Shown here: one piece after another, positions 15,794 to 29,399 of the stretch | Position numbering within the stretch: position 1 is the first letter of the stretch | Layout: every line of letters begins with the position of its first letter | Source of the DNA: Eulemur rufifrons | Taxonomy: Eukaryota > Chordata > Mammalia > Primates > Lemuridae | Reading direction: 5' to 3' | DNA: 64,000 nt | Assembly (NCBI RefSeq): GCF_041146395.1 | Contig: NC_090989.1 | Coordinates: forward strand, 280,704,343 to 280,768,342 | Made by a program: the position numbers and the translations under genes | The notes under the pieces: generated by a model | Told to the model about the DNA's origin: nothing | The model's database searches: none | The model's input: the letters and a program-made list of their open reading frames with translations, nothing else

Positions 15794-17100
15794 ATCTTTG
15801 GAAATATTCACATAGTTGAGGATAGCAATTCAATTTGGAAGCATACAACAAAAGTCCTAACATTGCCTTTGGATCCAGCAAGTGTGCTTTTTTTTTTACG
15901 TTAACTGCTTTAGAGTTGATCTGAGGGAGAAAAATGGAGGAAAAAAGTCATCCTGGAAATTTCTGGACTATAAAGGGGCCAGAATTCATAGAGCATGTGT
16001 GGACTCTAAACCCTAAAGTGGAAAATTTACACTGATGCAGCTTGGTAGTGCCCCCAAGTATGCCTGCTTCCTGTAGAACCCACTTTCAACCTAAGCCTCC
16101 ATCACCACAGATAAATTTCCAAGAAACACACTTTCATAATCACTCACAAGCTGCTCTGGACCTAACACGTGTCTCTGCTGTGACTTGTACCATCTTGTAA
16201 GACTGAAATATGGGGAATGATGTAGCATAACACAGAAGTCTTGCTGGTCTGCATGCAATTTCTCACAGTACATTATGAGTAAGTTTTCTCTTTAGCAATA
16301 TCACGAAGATCTTAAGAAAAAGGCTAAAAATGTATAGAACTGCCAGTGGTGGCTGGCTTAGTGGCTTCTCCATTATGTTGGACTACCTGGTGAACCTGGG
16401 AGTATGAATGCAAAAATTGGGATAGTATTTCCCCCATAGTAAAACAATGGGTGAATGCAGACAGCTATACCCTGGATCAGGTTTTCAATTTTGATGAAAT
16501 GAGTCTCTATCGAAATGTTCTCATGGACCTGCATCTCCAAGCAAGGAGGGCAAAGACGCTAATGCTCAGTGCAGTGAGGATAAGAGGGAAGGAAACAGAA
16601 AAAGTGACACTAACGGAAGACACGAAATAAGACGGTATACGTGACTCCAGACTCTCCAGGGGAAACACAGAGCTTGTCAGAAATCAGCCATATGCCATAT
16701 GCAAGAGACACATCTAAATACGAGGACAAAGAAAAGTGTAAAGTCAAAAAGTATAGGAAACATTTGCCAGGTAGTGTCAACCTAAAGAAATCTGGTCTAT
16801 TTCAGGTAAAACAGACTCTGGGGCATAAAGCATAACTGGGGAAAGAGGATTGCTATACCTTGATGAAAAATTAAATCATATCGAAGATATTACAATTTTT
16901 AACTTTGTTTGATAGAAAAACTTCATGATAAAAGAGCAAAGCTGACGGAAAACAACAAATCCTCCACCACTGTCATCATAATAGTTAACTTATGGATCAC
17001 TGGTCACATCCTATAAATGGTTCTGAGGACCGTTTACATATTAACTCAATTAATACTCGCATTAGTCCTGTTCCTCAGAGTTCATTTCTCTCAGAAAATG
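15794..17100. other. Intron 6, mostly unassigned, possible Tigger fragment
   Basis: No gene seen. At about 16440-16510 the plus strand can be read as DQVFNFDEMSLY, which recalls the FNxDET motif of pogo/Tigger transposases, but the match is short and unsupported by ends. Confidence 0.3.
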
Positions 17101-17591
17101 TTAAAACAAGCTGACAAAAAATCCTTAATGATAGGAACATCTGGATAACACAATCAACAAGCTTGTCCTAATGAAAATAGGTAGAACTCTGCAACTAAGA
17201 ACTGGAGAATACATTTTTTTCACCTACTTATTGAACATTTATAAAAATGCAACCAAGCCATAAGATAGTCTCAATAAATATAGAAGACTCAAACTCATAT
17301 AGACTTCCTAGGACCATAGTGTGATTTAATTAGAAATTAATAACACAAAGCTAAGTTTAAATAGGTCATACATTTGGAAATTTAAAATCATGCTTCTAAA
17401 TAAATCATAGGTAAGAGATTAAATAGTAAAAGAAATGAATAATATCTAGAAATGAACAACAATAATACTACATATCAAAATTTGTGGGATGTAGGCAAGC
17501 AGGACATTTGTAAACTTAATATTTGTATTAGAAAAGAAGAAAGGTTGAGGTAAGCATCTAAAGAAAGAACTTTTTTTAAAGGGTAATGAAT

Positions 17592-17902
<311 letters not shown>

Positions 17903-17935
17903 TAAAGGGCAATGGAATAAAACCAAAGACAATGA

Positions 17936-18030
17936 CAGAGGAGGAGGAGGAAGAAGAGGGGAAGGGGGAGGGGAGGAGGAGAGGCAGGAAGAGGAAAGGA
18001 AGAAAAAATAAAAAAAAAATAGAAGATAAA
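17936..18030 (+). repeat. Polypurine GGA/GGGA tract
   Basis: About 70 bases of nearly pure purine on the plus strand (gaggaggaggaagaagagg and similar) followed by A-rich sequence. It sits just after the AluJ tail. Confidence 0.85.
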
Positions 18031-18995
18031 AATAGAAAAGAGAGGCTCCATAAAGATAAAACTTGGTTTTTAGGTTCTTAGAAAACACTAATAAAAATGA
18101 TATTTAAAAAACTAATCCAGAAAAAAGAAAAAAGTATAAATAAACAATATTAGGAATAAATAGTAGGGATATAACATATGCAGCAAAAATTAAAGTGAGA
18201 ACATATTATGGGTAACTTTTTGCCAATACGTTTAAAAACTTATGATGAAACAGATATATTTCTACAGAAATATAACCCACTAGGATCAACCCAGAAGTAG
18301 ACAATATAAAATTAGATCAGTAGTTAGAAGCTTTCCCCCAAAGAAATAGTTAATTGTATTATATATATTATTTCAGAAAAAAGAACAAACATCAAAACTC
18401 ATAAGTAAGGCAAAGTAGAACACACAAGAAAGGAAAATTATAGACCAATTTCATGAATATAGACCATTTCTGTGAAAAATCTTAAGTAAAATATATTAAC
18501 AAAACAAATTCAGCTATGTATAAAAAATACATCATAATCTAGTTGAGTTTGTCCCAGGAATGCCAATTTGGTTCAATGTAAGAAAATCGATTAATGTAAT
18601 TTACCACATAATGAATTAAAGGAAGCAGAAAAAATATTTAATGATATTCTATATCAAGTCAGGCTTAAAAAAAACAAGCCTCTTGGCAAAATAGGAAAAG
18701 AAGGAAAATTCTTTACTCCAATAAAGGGTATATTAAAATCATTCTGAATGGGGAAGTATCTGAAGCACTCTCTTTGTAATCGAGAACAAGATAAGGAAGT
18801 CCACAATGACTGTCTCTCCTCAGCATACTGGAGTTCATAGCCAGCAAAGTAAGATAAGCAAAATAAATAAAAGGCATAGAGTGGAAAAGAAGAAATAAAA
18901 GTATCATTATTTGCTGGTGATATGACTGTTTCTACAGAAAAACCAAAATAAAAGTGAAAAGACAGTTTATGAAGGCACTTGGCTCTAATTTTTTT

Positions 18996-19078
18996 TTTTT
19001 CTCTTTGAGACAGGGTCCTGCTCTGTTGCCCAGCCTGGAGTGCAGGGGCATTGTCATAGTTCACTGCAGCCTCCAGTA
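18996..19078 (-). mobile_element. Truncated Alu monomer
   Basis: Minus-strand fragment: T tract, then gagacagggtcctgctctg to ttcactgcagcctcc. Only the 3' part of one arm survives. Confidence 0.75.
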
Positions 19079-19079
19079 T

Positions 19080-19460
19080 ACATTCATATATAAAAGTCAT
19101 GTGTTCTATACTCCACATAAATTAAGTCTCGAAAATCTAGTGTTGAAAGAAAGAAAATCAAGTTAGAAAAAAATTAATAAAATATGATTTTGTTTATACA
19201 AACATGAAAAAGAGACAAAATTATAACAATTTACCCATTGGTGATACATACACAGGTGCTAAAGCTAGAATAATAATTAACACCAAATTCAGGATAAATT
19301 TTACCTCTGTGGTGGAAATTAGGAGAAGGATTACTTCATTCTTCTCCTAATTATAAATATATTAATATATATATTCAGCACAAATGTATGCAGCACAATA
19401 TATATGTGACACATATACAGATTTTACCTTATTTAACCTAAAATATTTTTTAAATAAACT
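19080..19460 (+). repeat. Possible L1 3' UTR
   Basis: AT-rich sequence that looks like a worn L1 3' end following the ORF2 remnant. Weak evidence. Confidence 0.3.
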
Positions 19461-19628
19461 TTGAATTAATCAAACTTATTTTAGTTGAATAACATTTTAA
19501 ATAACTTGGGGAGCTGGCCATTTAATGGGAACTTATGGTGAATTTATAATAATTATGGTAACTTTATCAGCAAATTAGTATATCTTTTGGTAAAATAAAT
19601 AGCCCCACTTTGAGATCAAACACAGATA

Positions 19629-19742
19629 TAGATAATATGTCTCTCTATGTTGCTCAGGCTAGGCTGGAACTCTTGGGCTTAAACAACCATCCCGCCTCAG
19701 CCTCTTGAATAGCTGGGACTACAGGCATGAGCCACCATGCCT
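19629..19742 (-). mobile_element. Old Alu monomer fragment
   Basis: Minus strand: 'ctctatgttgctcaggctag' to 'gcatgagccaccatgcctag', a single diverged arm without a clear tail. Confidence 0.7.
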
Positions 19743-19744
19743 AG

Positions 19745-20768
<1,024 letters not shown>

Positions 20769-20932
20769 CTAAAATCAGAGGAAAATAATTATTTATGAAA
20801 CCGTGAGATTCCTATGAGAAGATATAATTTTACCTAAACTCCCCAAAAAATTCTTCTCTGAATTGGTTTATGTCATACATTCTGAAAGTGATTTTTAAAA
20901 CTGCATTTATTTCCATCAAAACTGTCTAATTG

Positions 20933-21005
20933 CTAGGCTGACGCCACGGCACTCTAGCCCGGGCAACAGAGCGAGACTCTGTCTCCAAAAAAAAAAAAAA
21001 AAAAC
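20933..21005 (+). mobile_element. 5'-truncated Alu in intron 5
   Basis: Only the last 73 bp of an AluL remain (ctaggctgacgccacggcac to the A tail). Exact 11-bp target duplication ctgtctaattg at 20922-20932 and 21006-21016. It accounts for 15% of the 478-bp intron and lies about 165 bp from exon 6, antisense to FNBP1. Confidence 0.92.
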
Positions 21006-21210
21006 CTGTCTAATTGTTGTTCTTTCCATATGACTTATAGAAAAAGACTCTACTTGAGCTCTTCTGGCTCAAATTTTAAATAACGGTTCAGGAAACAAAC
21101 TAAATTCAAGTGGGAAAAATCCACAAGTATGCCTCTTCAGTGTTTCTCTTTGTACGTTTTTTACTTACTGATCAATTCAAGCTTAAATTAAATCTAAATT
21201 AGAAAATCTA

Positions 21211-21384
<174 letters not shown>

Positions 21385-21609
21385 TTAAATAACATTTAAA
21401 TGTTGAACATCTAGTATGTGCAGTCCAAAGAAACTTAAGAGTAAAAACATAAAGAGGAAATGAAAAGAATAGTCATCACAGATGAAATGGGTTTTACTTG
21501 GAGAAAAAAAAAATTAGTCACAGAGTTCCCTTTAAAATTTCAGATGCAATAATATTGAATTAGAAGGCTTATACATACCACTTGTAAAAACAGGAATGTT
21601 TTATTAAGA

Positions 21610-22165
21610 CAGCAATCACTTTGATCATCTTTTTAATTGCTGTGAGATATAATTCACTACTATATGATTCACTCATTCAAATTGTGCAACTCAGTGGTTT
21701 TTAGTAGAGTTACAAAACTGTGCAACCATCATAACCAATTTTAGAATATTTTCATCACCCCCAAAAGAAACTCTATACCTCATACTTGTTATCTTCCAAT
21801 TCCCTGCCTCCCCCAGTCCTAGGCAGCCACCATTTACTCTCTGTCTCTATGGATCTGTTTACTGTGGAAGTTTCATACGAATGGAATCACGCAGTGTGAC
21901 GACTTCTGTGACTGGCATGTTTTCGCTATCTATGATGTTAACTTAGTATGATGTTTTCAAGGTTCATCCACACTGTCACATGTACCGGTACTTTATTCCT
22001 TTTTATTGCCACATGATTATTCCATTATGTGGCCATACCATGTTTTTTTTAATCCATTCATCAGCTGATGGACATTGGGGTTGTTCCCAGGTTTGGGTTA
22101 TTATGAATAATGCTACATTTGTGTAAGAATTTTGTATGGATGGATGTTTTCATTACTTGGATCTT
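21610..22165 (-). repeat. L1 3' region, antisense
   Basis: Reverse complement of the L1 3' UTR: 'ccattcatcagctgatggac' with 'ggttgttcccaggtttggg' and 'gggtattatgaataatgc'-like sequence. Diverged. Confidence 0.8.
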
Positions 22166-22188
22166 TTTTTATTATTATTATTTTTTTT

Positions 22189-22475
22189 CTAGAAATGGGG
22201 TCTGGCTACATTGCCCAGGCTGGAGTGGCTATTCACAGGCACAATCCCATTCCTGATCAGCATAGGAATTTTGATCTGCTCTGTTTCTAACCTGGGCCAG
22301 CTCAGCCTCCTTAGGCAACCTAGTGGTCCCCTGCTCCCAGGTCACCATTTGATGCCAAGCTTAGTACAGACAACCAACTGGCATAGCACACTACAGCCCA
22401 GAACTAACACCTGGACTCAAGTGAACTCCCGCCTCAGCCTCTGGGAAGACAGGCATGCGCCACTGCACCTGGCTT
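22189..22475 (-). pseudogene. RN7SL pseudogene: 7SL RNA (SRP RNA) pseudogene
   Basis: On the minus strand the full 7SL order is seen: the Alu-like 5' part (aggtgcagtggcgcatgcct), the S-domain unique to 7SL (ctaagcttggcatcaaatgg, gggaccactaggttgccta, tgctgatcaggaatgggatt) and the 3' Alu-like end with gtgaatagccactccagcc. The S domain excludes a normal Alu. Several small deletions and substitutions, plus a T-rich tail on the plus strand, mark it as a retrocopy. Confidence 0.92.
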
Positions 22476-22485
22476 AGATGTTTTT

Positions 22486-22837
22486 TTTGTTTTGTTTTTT
22501 GTTTTTTTTTTTGAGACAGAGTCTCACTCTGTTGTCCGGGCTAGAGTGAGTGCCGTGGCGTCAGCCTAGCTCACAGCAACCTCAAACTCCTGGGCTCAAG
22601 CGATCCTCCTGCCTCAGCCTCCCAAGTAGCTGGGACTACAGGCATGCGCCACTATGCCCGGCTAATTTTTTTCTATATATATATATATTTAGTTGTCCAT
22701 ATAATTTCTTTCTATTTTTAGTAGAGACGGGGTCTCGCTCTTGCTCAGGCTGGTCTCGAACTCCTGACCTTGAGCGATCCACCCGCCTCGGCCTCCCAGA
22801 GTGCTAGGATTACAGGCGTGAGCCACCGCGCCCGGCC
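22486..22837 (-). mobile_element. AluL beside the 7SL pseudogene
   Basis: Full minus-strand dimer ending cgcgcccggcc, little diverged. Target duplication gatgttttt at 22477-22485 and 22840-22848. It landed at the 5' edge of the 7SL copy. Confidence 0.93.
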
Positions 22838-22859
22838 ATGATGTTTTTAAATGTAAAGT

Positions 22860-23560
22860 CACCTCCTTGCTATCTGCAAAGGCCCTGAGGCAGGCACTGG
22901 TGTGGTGTTAGCCAGCAAGGACATCAGGAAGCTAGATCCAGGTGAGCCTCATGGAGAATATTAGGATATGAGGCCAGAGAAGAAAGGGGGAGACGTGCAG
23001 GGTCTCACAGGCCTTTCTGTCTGAATGAGCTGGAGCCAATGGGTGACTCTGAGTATAGGTGTTGTGAAGGGAAGATTCCAGAAAGGAGGCTGTAGCAATC
23101 CTGGACATAACAGTGCCTCGGACAAGGTGGTGGTAGTGGGGGGCCGGGGGTAGGATAGGGGAGGTGGTGGAGGTTCAGATTCTGGGTGCCTTTTGATCAA
23201 ACCACCAGGATTTTCTGGGGGATGAGATCAGATATGAGAAAATGAGATGCCCAGAGTGACTTTGAGGTTGTTGGTCTGAGCTTTAGAAGGAGAGGGACGT
23301 CTCAGAGAAATGGGTCTGAGGACGGAAGATCAGACACATAGTTTTAGATGGGGTAAGGTTGATATTTCTACGAGACTCCCAAGTAGGAAGCCTAACGCGT
23401 ACTTGGATGCATGAGTCTGAGTTCAGCAAGGGGTCAGCACCAAAGACGTTTGGGAGCATAAAATGGGTAGTTAAAGCCAGGAGACGGGATGAGATCACCA
23501 AGGAAGACAAAGATCCCAAGGAAAGAAATACTAGAAATATTAAGAAAATTATGTCTTTTT
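22860..23560 (-). repeat. L2 LINE fragment
   Basis: Plus strand reads like antisense L2: 'gtgcagggtctcacaggcct', 'ccaatgggtgactctgagt', 'gtagcaatcctggacat' and 'ccaccaggattttctggggg', matching in order the degraded L2 ORF2 end. No coding capacity. Confidence 0.6.
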
Positions 23561-23564
23561 TATC

Positions 23565-24200
23565 CAATGACCTAAAATCACCAGTTCCCTAAATCCTTTA
23601 ATATCCTTCCCCTGTGACCTCACTGTCTTGGGCAATGTGCTGGGGATTTCCCAGACCCGCTCTCCACCCTGTTCCATGTCCCCAGAGGCTGACCTGCTTG
23701 GACCTCGTGGGCTCCCTTGCCCTCTGGCTGGATTAGATTTGCCACAGAGAGGTTCCCGCCTGTCGGAGGGCAGGAATCTGTGCCCGCAGCCTCCTGTAGC
23801 TGAGATGTTACAGGCTGGCTGGGTCCCTAGACCTTGCACACAGCTCAGCTATGATGCTCCTGCCAGGCTCCCCCGCTGCCCTCTGAGGCCTGGGGGCCAC
23901 GGCAGCTCCCCACTGTGACTGGCCCCAGGGTGCGGCACCATCCCTTACAGATTTCCTGAACCTACAACCCTGTAAATGCTCCTTTCAATAAGCGACCTTC
24001 CTTCAGTTCCCAGCTTGAATGTGCTGCCTGTTTTCTGGCTGTCGGGGCAGGCACTGGTGGTAGGGTGCACTGTGGAGAAGGTCAGGTGACAGAAGGTCCC
24101 CTAAGTCTGCCTGACCTCATCAGAATCTACAGCTTAGAGTCAGGAAAGATAGCTGACTACTGGGAAGGCAAGGGAGGAGGAGACAACATCAGATTTTTTT
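23565..24200. repeat. GC-richer block, possibly an old LTR or MER element
   Basis: Sequence ending 'ccttcagttcccagcttgaa' then 'tgtgctgcctgttttctgg' resembles the end of some old mammalian LTR/MER elements, but I cannot name the family. Confidence 0.35.
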
Positions 24201-24510
24201 TTTTTTTTTTTAAGAACAGTGCTCCTTTATAAGGGAATGTTTTCTTGCCTCTCTTTGGAGGTCGAGTTTCACTGTTTTAAGCACCTCTTTGCAGTAAGTT
24301 TTATCTATCCAGCAACTTTTTGGGTCTCTACAAGCCCAAGGGGAGCCCTACGGAGCTTCATTTTTCAACTCTCATAATGGACACAAAGACAAAACAGAAA
24401 AGACAAGACCAAGGCTGTGGAAGAATTAAGAAGGAGAGCTGAGGGCGGGGGTTAGGAAAACTCTGCAACTTGGATGAAGCCACATATATCACTTTAAAAA
24501 ACTCTGGAGC

Positions 24511-24851
<341 letters not shown>

Positions 24852-27315
24852 GTCTGGAGGGAAAGTGAGGGGGTTGGGGGTGGGGAAGAGACAGACAGGG
24901 AGGCGGAACAGGCTGGGGAGAGTCCCCAGGAGAGACAGGAGTGTCCATTTCAAACCACCTGGGCTACACTGTGCCCTCCCAGGGAGGCCCCTTGGGTCCT
25001 GACAGTTCATACCTGGTGACTTCTCTGTCAACAGAACTAACCCCACTTCCCAAGCAGGACCACGGTTCCTCAGTTTGCTGAAAGGTTACCACCATTCCCA
25101 GAAATTTCACTTTGAGATTCAAAGACAGGCACAAAAAGACAAAGAAAACCCCAGCAGCAAATTCAGAGCGGTACTCTAGGTTTGTGCTCTGTCTCTACAG
25201 CAACTCTTAAAATGGATGTTAACAAAACGAAAGCTCCCTTCCAGCCTAGGGCAGCGCTGTGGGTGGAGAGAGGAAACGCACAGAAGTACAAGCAGACGGC
25301 GACAGACACTGCCCAGAACAGGTTGCCTGGATTTTATTATAAAAGGAATCGTCTCTGAAGACCAGAGTCAAAAAAAAAAAAAAAAGTCTTATTTTGGAAG
25401 CACTAGGAATGATTTTGATTGAAAAATCCATATAGTAAATCCTCTTGCCACTCCTTAGTTTAAATGTTTAATAAATATTCATTTATCTTTAAAGCACAGT
25501 GTGCACCTTGACTGTACTGGTGAGCCTTCTTCCACGGGGACGCCTCAGTTACACTCTCCTTCCATGATTAAACTATCACCGGAAATATGTAATTACGACC
25601 CTACCATTTCATGTGGCTTGAGACCTAGGTGAAACTGGTTTTCTTTTCAGTCTTTCCTAGTGTGTGTCCCTCCATCATTTATTTGGCTATAACACAGAAA
25701 AAACGTTCTGCGCTGTGTGATCCCTTAGGAAATTAAGGATGAAACAAAAGCCCTCCTTCCTCCTCTGCGCACACGGTGACCTGAAGAGCAGGGGTCACTT
25801 GTTACTAATTCTATCTTCCCTCTTTTCACCGGAAAAGCTATGTTAACAGTTACAAAGTTAAACAAATAAACCAGCTTGCCAGATGTATTTGTTGTTTATC
25901 AACAAACAATGGCAGAACATTTCTTCTCTGGACAGTGAGCAAATGTGTGTCTGAAAAGTGTGCCTCTAATCTCTAAATAAGGAGGAATTGTTCTCCGAAC
26001 AAAGATAATAAGTACTTCTTTTGGAGCCATGGAATGAAGTCATCATAGCTCCTTTCTCCTATCAGAACAGAGACAGGAAATGCCATCTCTAGAGACTCAG
26101 CCAAATGCTCCTTACTTTCTCCTGTAACAAGATGCTTTTAGTTTCTTTTAAAACATAATAATAGGCTTAAAGAAAATGCCTAATGGCATCTGGAGTGACA
26201 GCTACATGCACTTATTTTCATTTCAACTTGTTAGCTGAACTTCAGGCAGATAAAATCATCGTTCAAAATTTTTTTAGAAATTTCCCAGTGACCAGAGGTA
26301 GCTGAGATAGAAAAAAAAAAAAAAATCACAGAGAACCAAAAATAACCAAGCATTAATGTAAAGAAAAATAAAATGACAAGCTTTTGAGAAGATTTTACTG
26401 CACTACAAGAAATCATACTGAGGCTGGACAAACTCACACAAATAGTATGAAAATGTTTATTATTCGCACTCTGCAATTAGTACAACAGCTGCTCATTTTT
26501 ACTATATATAGAGAGATTCAACCATTAACAATTAAAAAGGCAAAATATGGCACTGATGTGAGAACGGCTATTTCAGAATAAAAAGTAGAAAAAAAAGAAT
26601 AAACACTCAACTGAGAACAGTCAACCATCTGGAATTTTAAATACAACTCAGATTCCACAGATGAAAACAAAGGAACACAAAGACTTGAAAAGGGCAAAGA
26701 AGGAAGGCGCTTCCAAAAAACATGTCTGTGACAAATACTGTAATTTTCTCAAAACCCGCAGTGTAGTGGGTTTGGACACTAGCAGCTGCCAAGCCTGACT
26801 TGGGATTTCCAGTTTTAATTTAACTGTAAATATAAATGGTGCAGACATTTCCATGGACCCTGTGGGACTATGGTGAAACACCCCAGTGCTGTTCAAGTGA
26901 GCACTTCACACCCTACTTAAATCCCAAACCAGAAACCAAAACATTCATGATAGGACATGCATTCTGCTTTTATTCAGTAAAGCCTATTTTCCCCAAATTC
27001 ATTTATAATAAAAATACCTTCTCAATGAACTTGTTTAAAGTTTCCTAAAATGCCTACCTGCCAGTGTCAGGCTCAGCTGCTTAACTTCCCCCCTAACACT
27101 GACCATCTAGGCACCCGGCGGGAGACCTACACACAGCCTGGGTCAGGCCTACTCAGCAGACGAGGCCAAGTGTCCTTTCCTCCTTCTCCCGTGGCCTTTG
27201 CTCACTGTTCCTGTTGTTCTCAGGCTGCCCTGTGCCTCCTAGAACGCTCTGCAGCCAGCAGTTTACCTAGACTTCAGTAATCTTTTATCTGTTTTTCCAA
27301 ATAATCCTGTCTTTG
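24852..27315. other. Intron 4, 2.5 kb without recognised repeats
   Basis: Unique-looking sequence, no exon seen. It holds a compact palindromic FOX-type motif with an adjoining SOX-type motif at 25888-25912. Candidate region for conserved intronic elements by absence of transposons only. Confidence 0.4.
25888..25912. promoter_or_regulatory. Candidate FOX/SOX motif cluster
   Basis: tttgttg (25888-25894), spacer tttat, caacaaa (25900-25906) form a perfect inverted repeat. It contains tgtttat (25893-25899) and the reverse acaaaca (25902-25908), both FOX-like, and overlaps aacaatgg (25905-25912), a SOX consensus. Motif reading only; no evidence of use. Confidence 0.3.
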
Positions 27316-27391
27316 CATTCCTTGAAATTCTTTTTATTTTCTTTTTCTCTTTTCTTTTCCTTTCTTTTCTTTTCTTCTTTCTTTCTTTCTT

Positions 27392-27735
27392 TTTTTTTTC
27401 TTTTTTTTTTTTTTTGAGACAGAGTCTCACTCTGTTGCCCAGGCTAGAGTGAGTGCCGTGGCGTCAGCCTAGCTCACAGCAACCTCAAACTCCTGAGCTC
27501 AAGCGATCCTCCTGTCTCAGCCTCCCGAGTAGCTGGGACTACAGGCATGCGCCACCATGCCCGGCTAATTTTTTCTATATATATTTTTAGCTGTCCATAT
27601 AATTTCTTTCTATTTTTAGTAGAGGTGGGGTCTCGCTCTTGCTCAGGCTGGTCTTGAACTCCTGAGCTCAAAGGATCCGCCCACCTCGGCCTCCCAGAGT
27701 GCTAGGATTACAGGCGTGAGCCACCGCGCCCGGCC
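27392..27735 (-). mobile_element. AluL (younger, inner)
   Basis: Full minus-strand dimer ending cgcgcccggcc. It shares the variants gagctcaagcgatc and agtagaggtggggtctc with the copy at 32180-32515, suggesting one young subfamily. Confidence 0.93.
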
Positions 27736-28026
27736 TCTTTTTTTTTTTGAGACAGAGTCTCACTCTGTTGCCCAAGCTTGAGTGCAGTGGGACGATCATA
27801 GCTCACAGCAACCTCAAACTCCTGGGCTCAAGCAATCCTCCTGCCTCAGCCTCCCGAGTAGCTGTGACTACAGGCCTGAGCCAGCACACCTGCCAATTTT
27901 TTCTATTTTTGGTAGAGACGGGTCTCACTCTTGCTCAGGCTGGTCTCAAACTCCTGACCTCAAGCAATCCTCCTGCCTCAGCCTCCCAGAGTGCTAGGAT
28001 TATAGGTGTGAGCCCCGCGCCTGGCC
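27736..28026 (-). mobile_element. Older Alu (outer), shorter linker
   Basis: Minus-strand dimer with gacgatcatagctcacagc and a short linker (caattttttctatttttggt), AluJ-like with several deletions; ends gccccgcgcctggcc. Confidence 0.88.
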
Positions 28027-28214
28027 ACATTCCTTGAAATTCTAATTCCTCTGTAGAAGCTCGATTAATTCTTACAGATTCTTGAAAGGATCAACTTAAA
28101 ATGACCAATATTAAGCATGGAATGACTCAAGTCTCTCACCTGATCCCTTCTGAGGATATAAAGCTGTTATTTCTAAACCAAAACAAGGAGAATCTCCATC
28201 AACAAGAGTTTTAG

Positions 28215-29395
28215 ATGGAGTGTCAGGTTGATGGGTAAAACTTTAGGTACAATAATCCTTCCCGGGGCTGACAGGTCTTAGAGTCTACTTCAGTAATGCA
28301 TTCATCACATGTCAATTGTATGTTTACACGCGCATGGGGCTGCTCTAGGTATGAGGAAGGCAGTGCGAATAAAACAAAGTCCCCTGCCCTAGTGAAACTT
28401 AGTAGATCCAGTGGTAAGAGAAACAGGGTAGGGGAATAAGGAGGGATGGGTGTGGTGAAAGTGACTATTTTAGATAGGGCAATCTGGGATGACATTTAGC
28501 AGAGATTTGAATAAAATGTAGACGTGAACTTGCAAAGGTCTGGGGAAACACCCTTCCAGGAAGCAGAAAGAACAAATGCAGATGCTGTGAGTGTGAAAGG
28601 GCTTGACCTTTTCCAGAACAGTGAGATGCCAGTGCCATTAGACTGATGCGGACAAGGCAATTGAAGCAGCCAGGCGCTTGACCATGGACAGCCCCTCCAG
28701 CCATGGTGAGCTTGATGGAAGATTTAGGAAGGGAAGTGGCATGGTCTGATCTGCCTTATTGCAAGGTTGAGGTGGCTGCTACGTGGGGAACATAGCGAAC
28801 GGGGAGAGAGTGGTGAGGGACTGGAGGATGGGAGAGCCAACGGTGGATCAGAGATGGACAGCTTGACCACTGACCCAGGGCAAGCATGAAGGCAGAGAGA
28901 TGAATTAGGCTCAGCATAGTCCTCCAGCTGAGAGATGATGATGAATTGAACTAGCCATAGATGTGGAAGACGCAGGGAGAAGAATTTGGATTCAGAGCAC
29001 TGAGGGCAGAGACAACAGGACTTGGTAATAGGTAACACAGGAAGAGTAAGACAGAAGGAAAGTCCTGGATGACTCTGGGTTTTTAGCAAGAGCAACCAGG
29101 TTAAAAAAAGGTGCCATTTATTGAGATCTGGAGGAAGTGTACATTGGAATGGGCGTGGTAAAGAAGTTTGGGAGATCAAAGATATGTTTTTGGTTTGGGG
29201 GGGTTTAGTTTTAAAAAGTTATATGAAAAAAGGTATGTTTTTGGAAGAGTTAACAGGGTTACTACATTGTACAACTCTGGGGGCATCATTCATACTATGG
29301 CTGGACCTCAGGCCTCTGCTGACAATGATGCAATGGGTGACGCTGCATCAGGCATCTAAGGACAGGTGTCAAACAGGTGGTTAGATGTAGGGAGA
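28215..29395 (-). repeat. L2 LINE, long fragment
   Basis: Plus strand is antisense L2: 'gcatggggctgctctaggta', 'cctgccctagtgaaactta', 'cattccaggaagcag'-like, 'ggcatggtctgatctgcctt', 'gactctgggtttttagcaag' and 'ggtgccatttattgagatct' appear in the order of the L2 ORF2 end and 3' UTR reversed. The 151-codon frame 28724-29179 (-) is its worn ORF2 tail. Confidence 0.72.
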
Positions 29396-29399
29396 GTCA

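Larger units (their letters stand above)
27316..28043 (-). mobile_element. Nested Alu pair
   Basis: The outer 16-bp target duplication cattccttgaaattct (27316-27331 and 28028-28043) belongs to the older Alu at 27736-28026, whose T/C-rich tail begins at 27332. A younger AluL (27392-27735) has inserted in that tail. Both are on the minus strand. Confidence 0.88.

Noticed and set aside
15477..15881. 134-codon minus-strand open frame
   Set aside because: It runs antisense through the U6 retrocopy and A-rich tracts, giving Phe-rich low-complexity translation.
16440..16510. Tigger/pogo transposase fragment
   Set aside because: One short FNFDE-like motif only; no ends and no further transposase sequence, so not listed as an element.
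18654..19118. 154-codon minus-strand open frame
   Set aside because: Antisense reading of the L1 ORF2 remnant and an Alu fragment.
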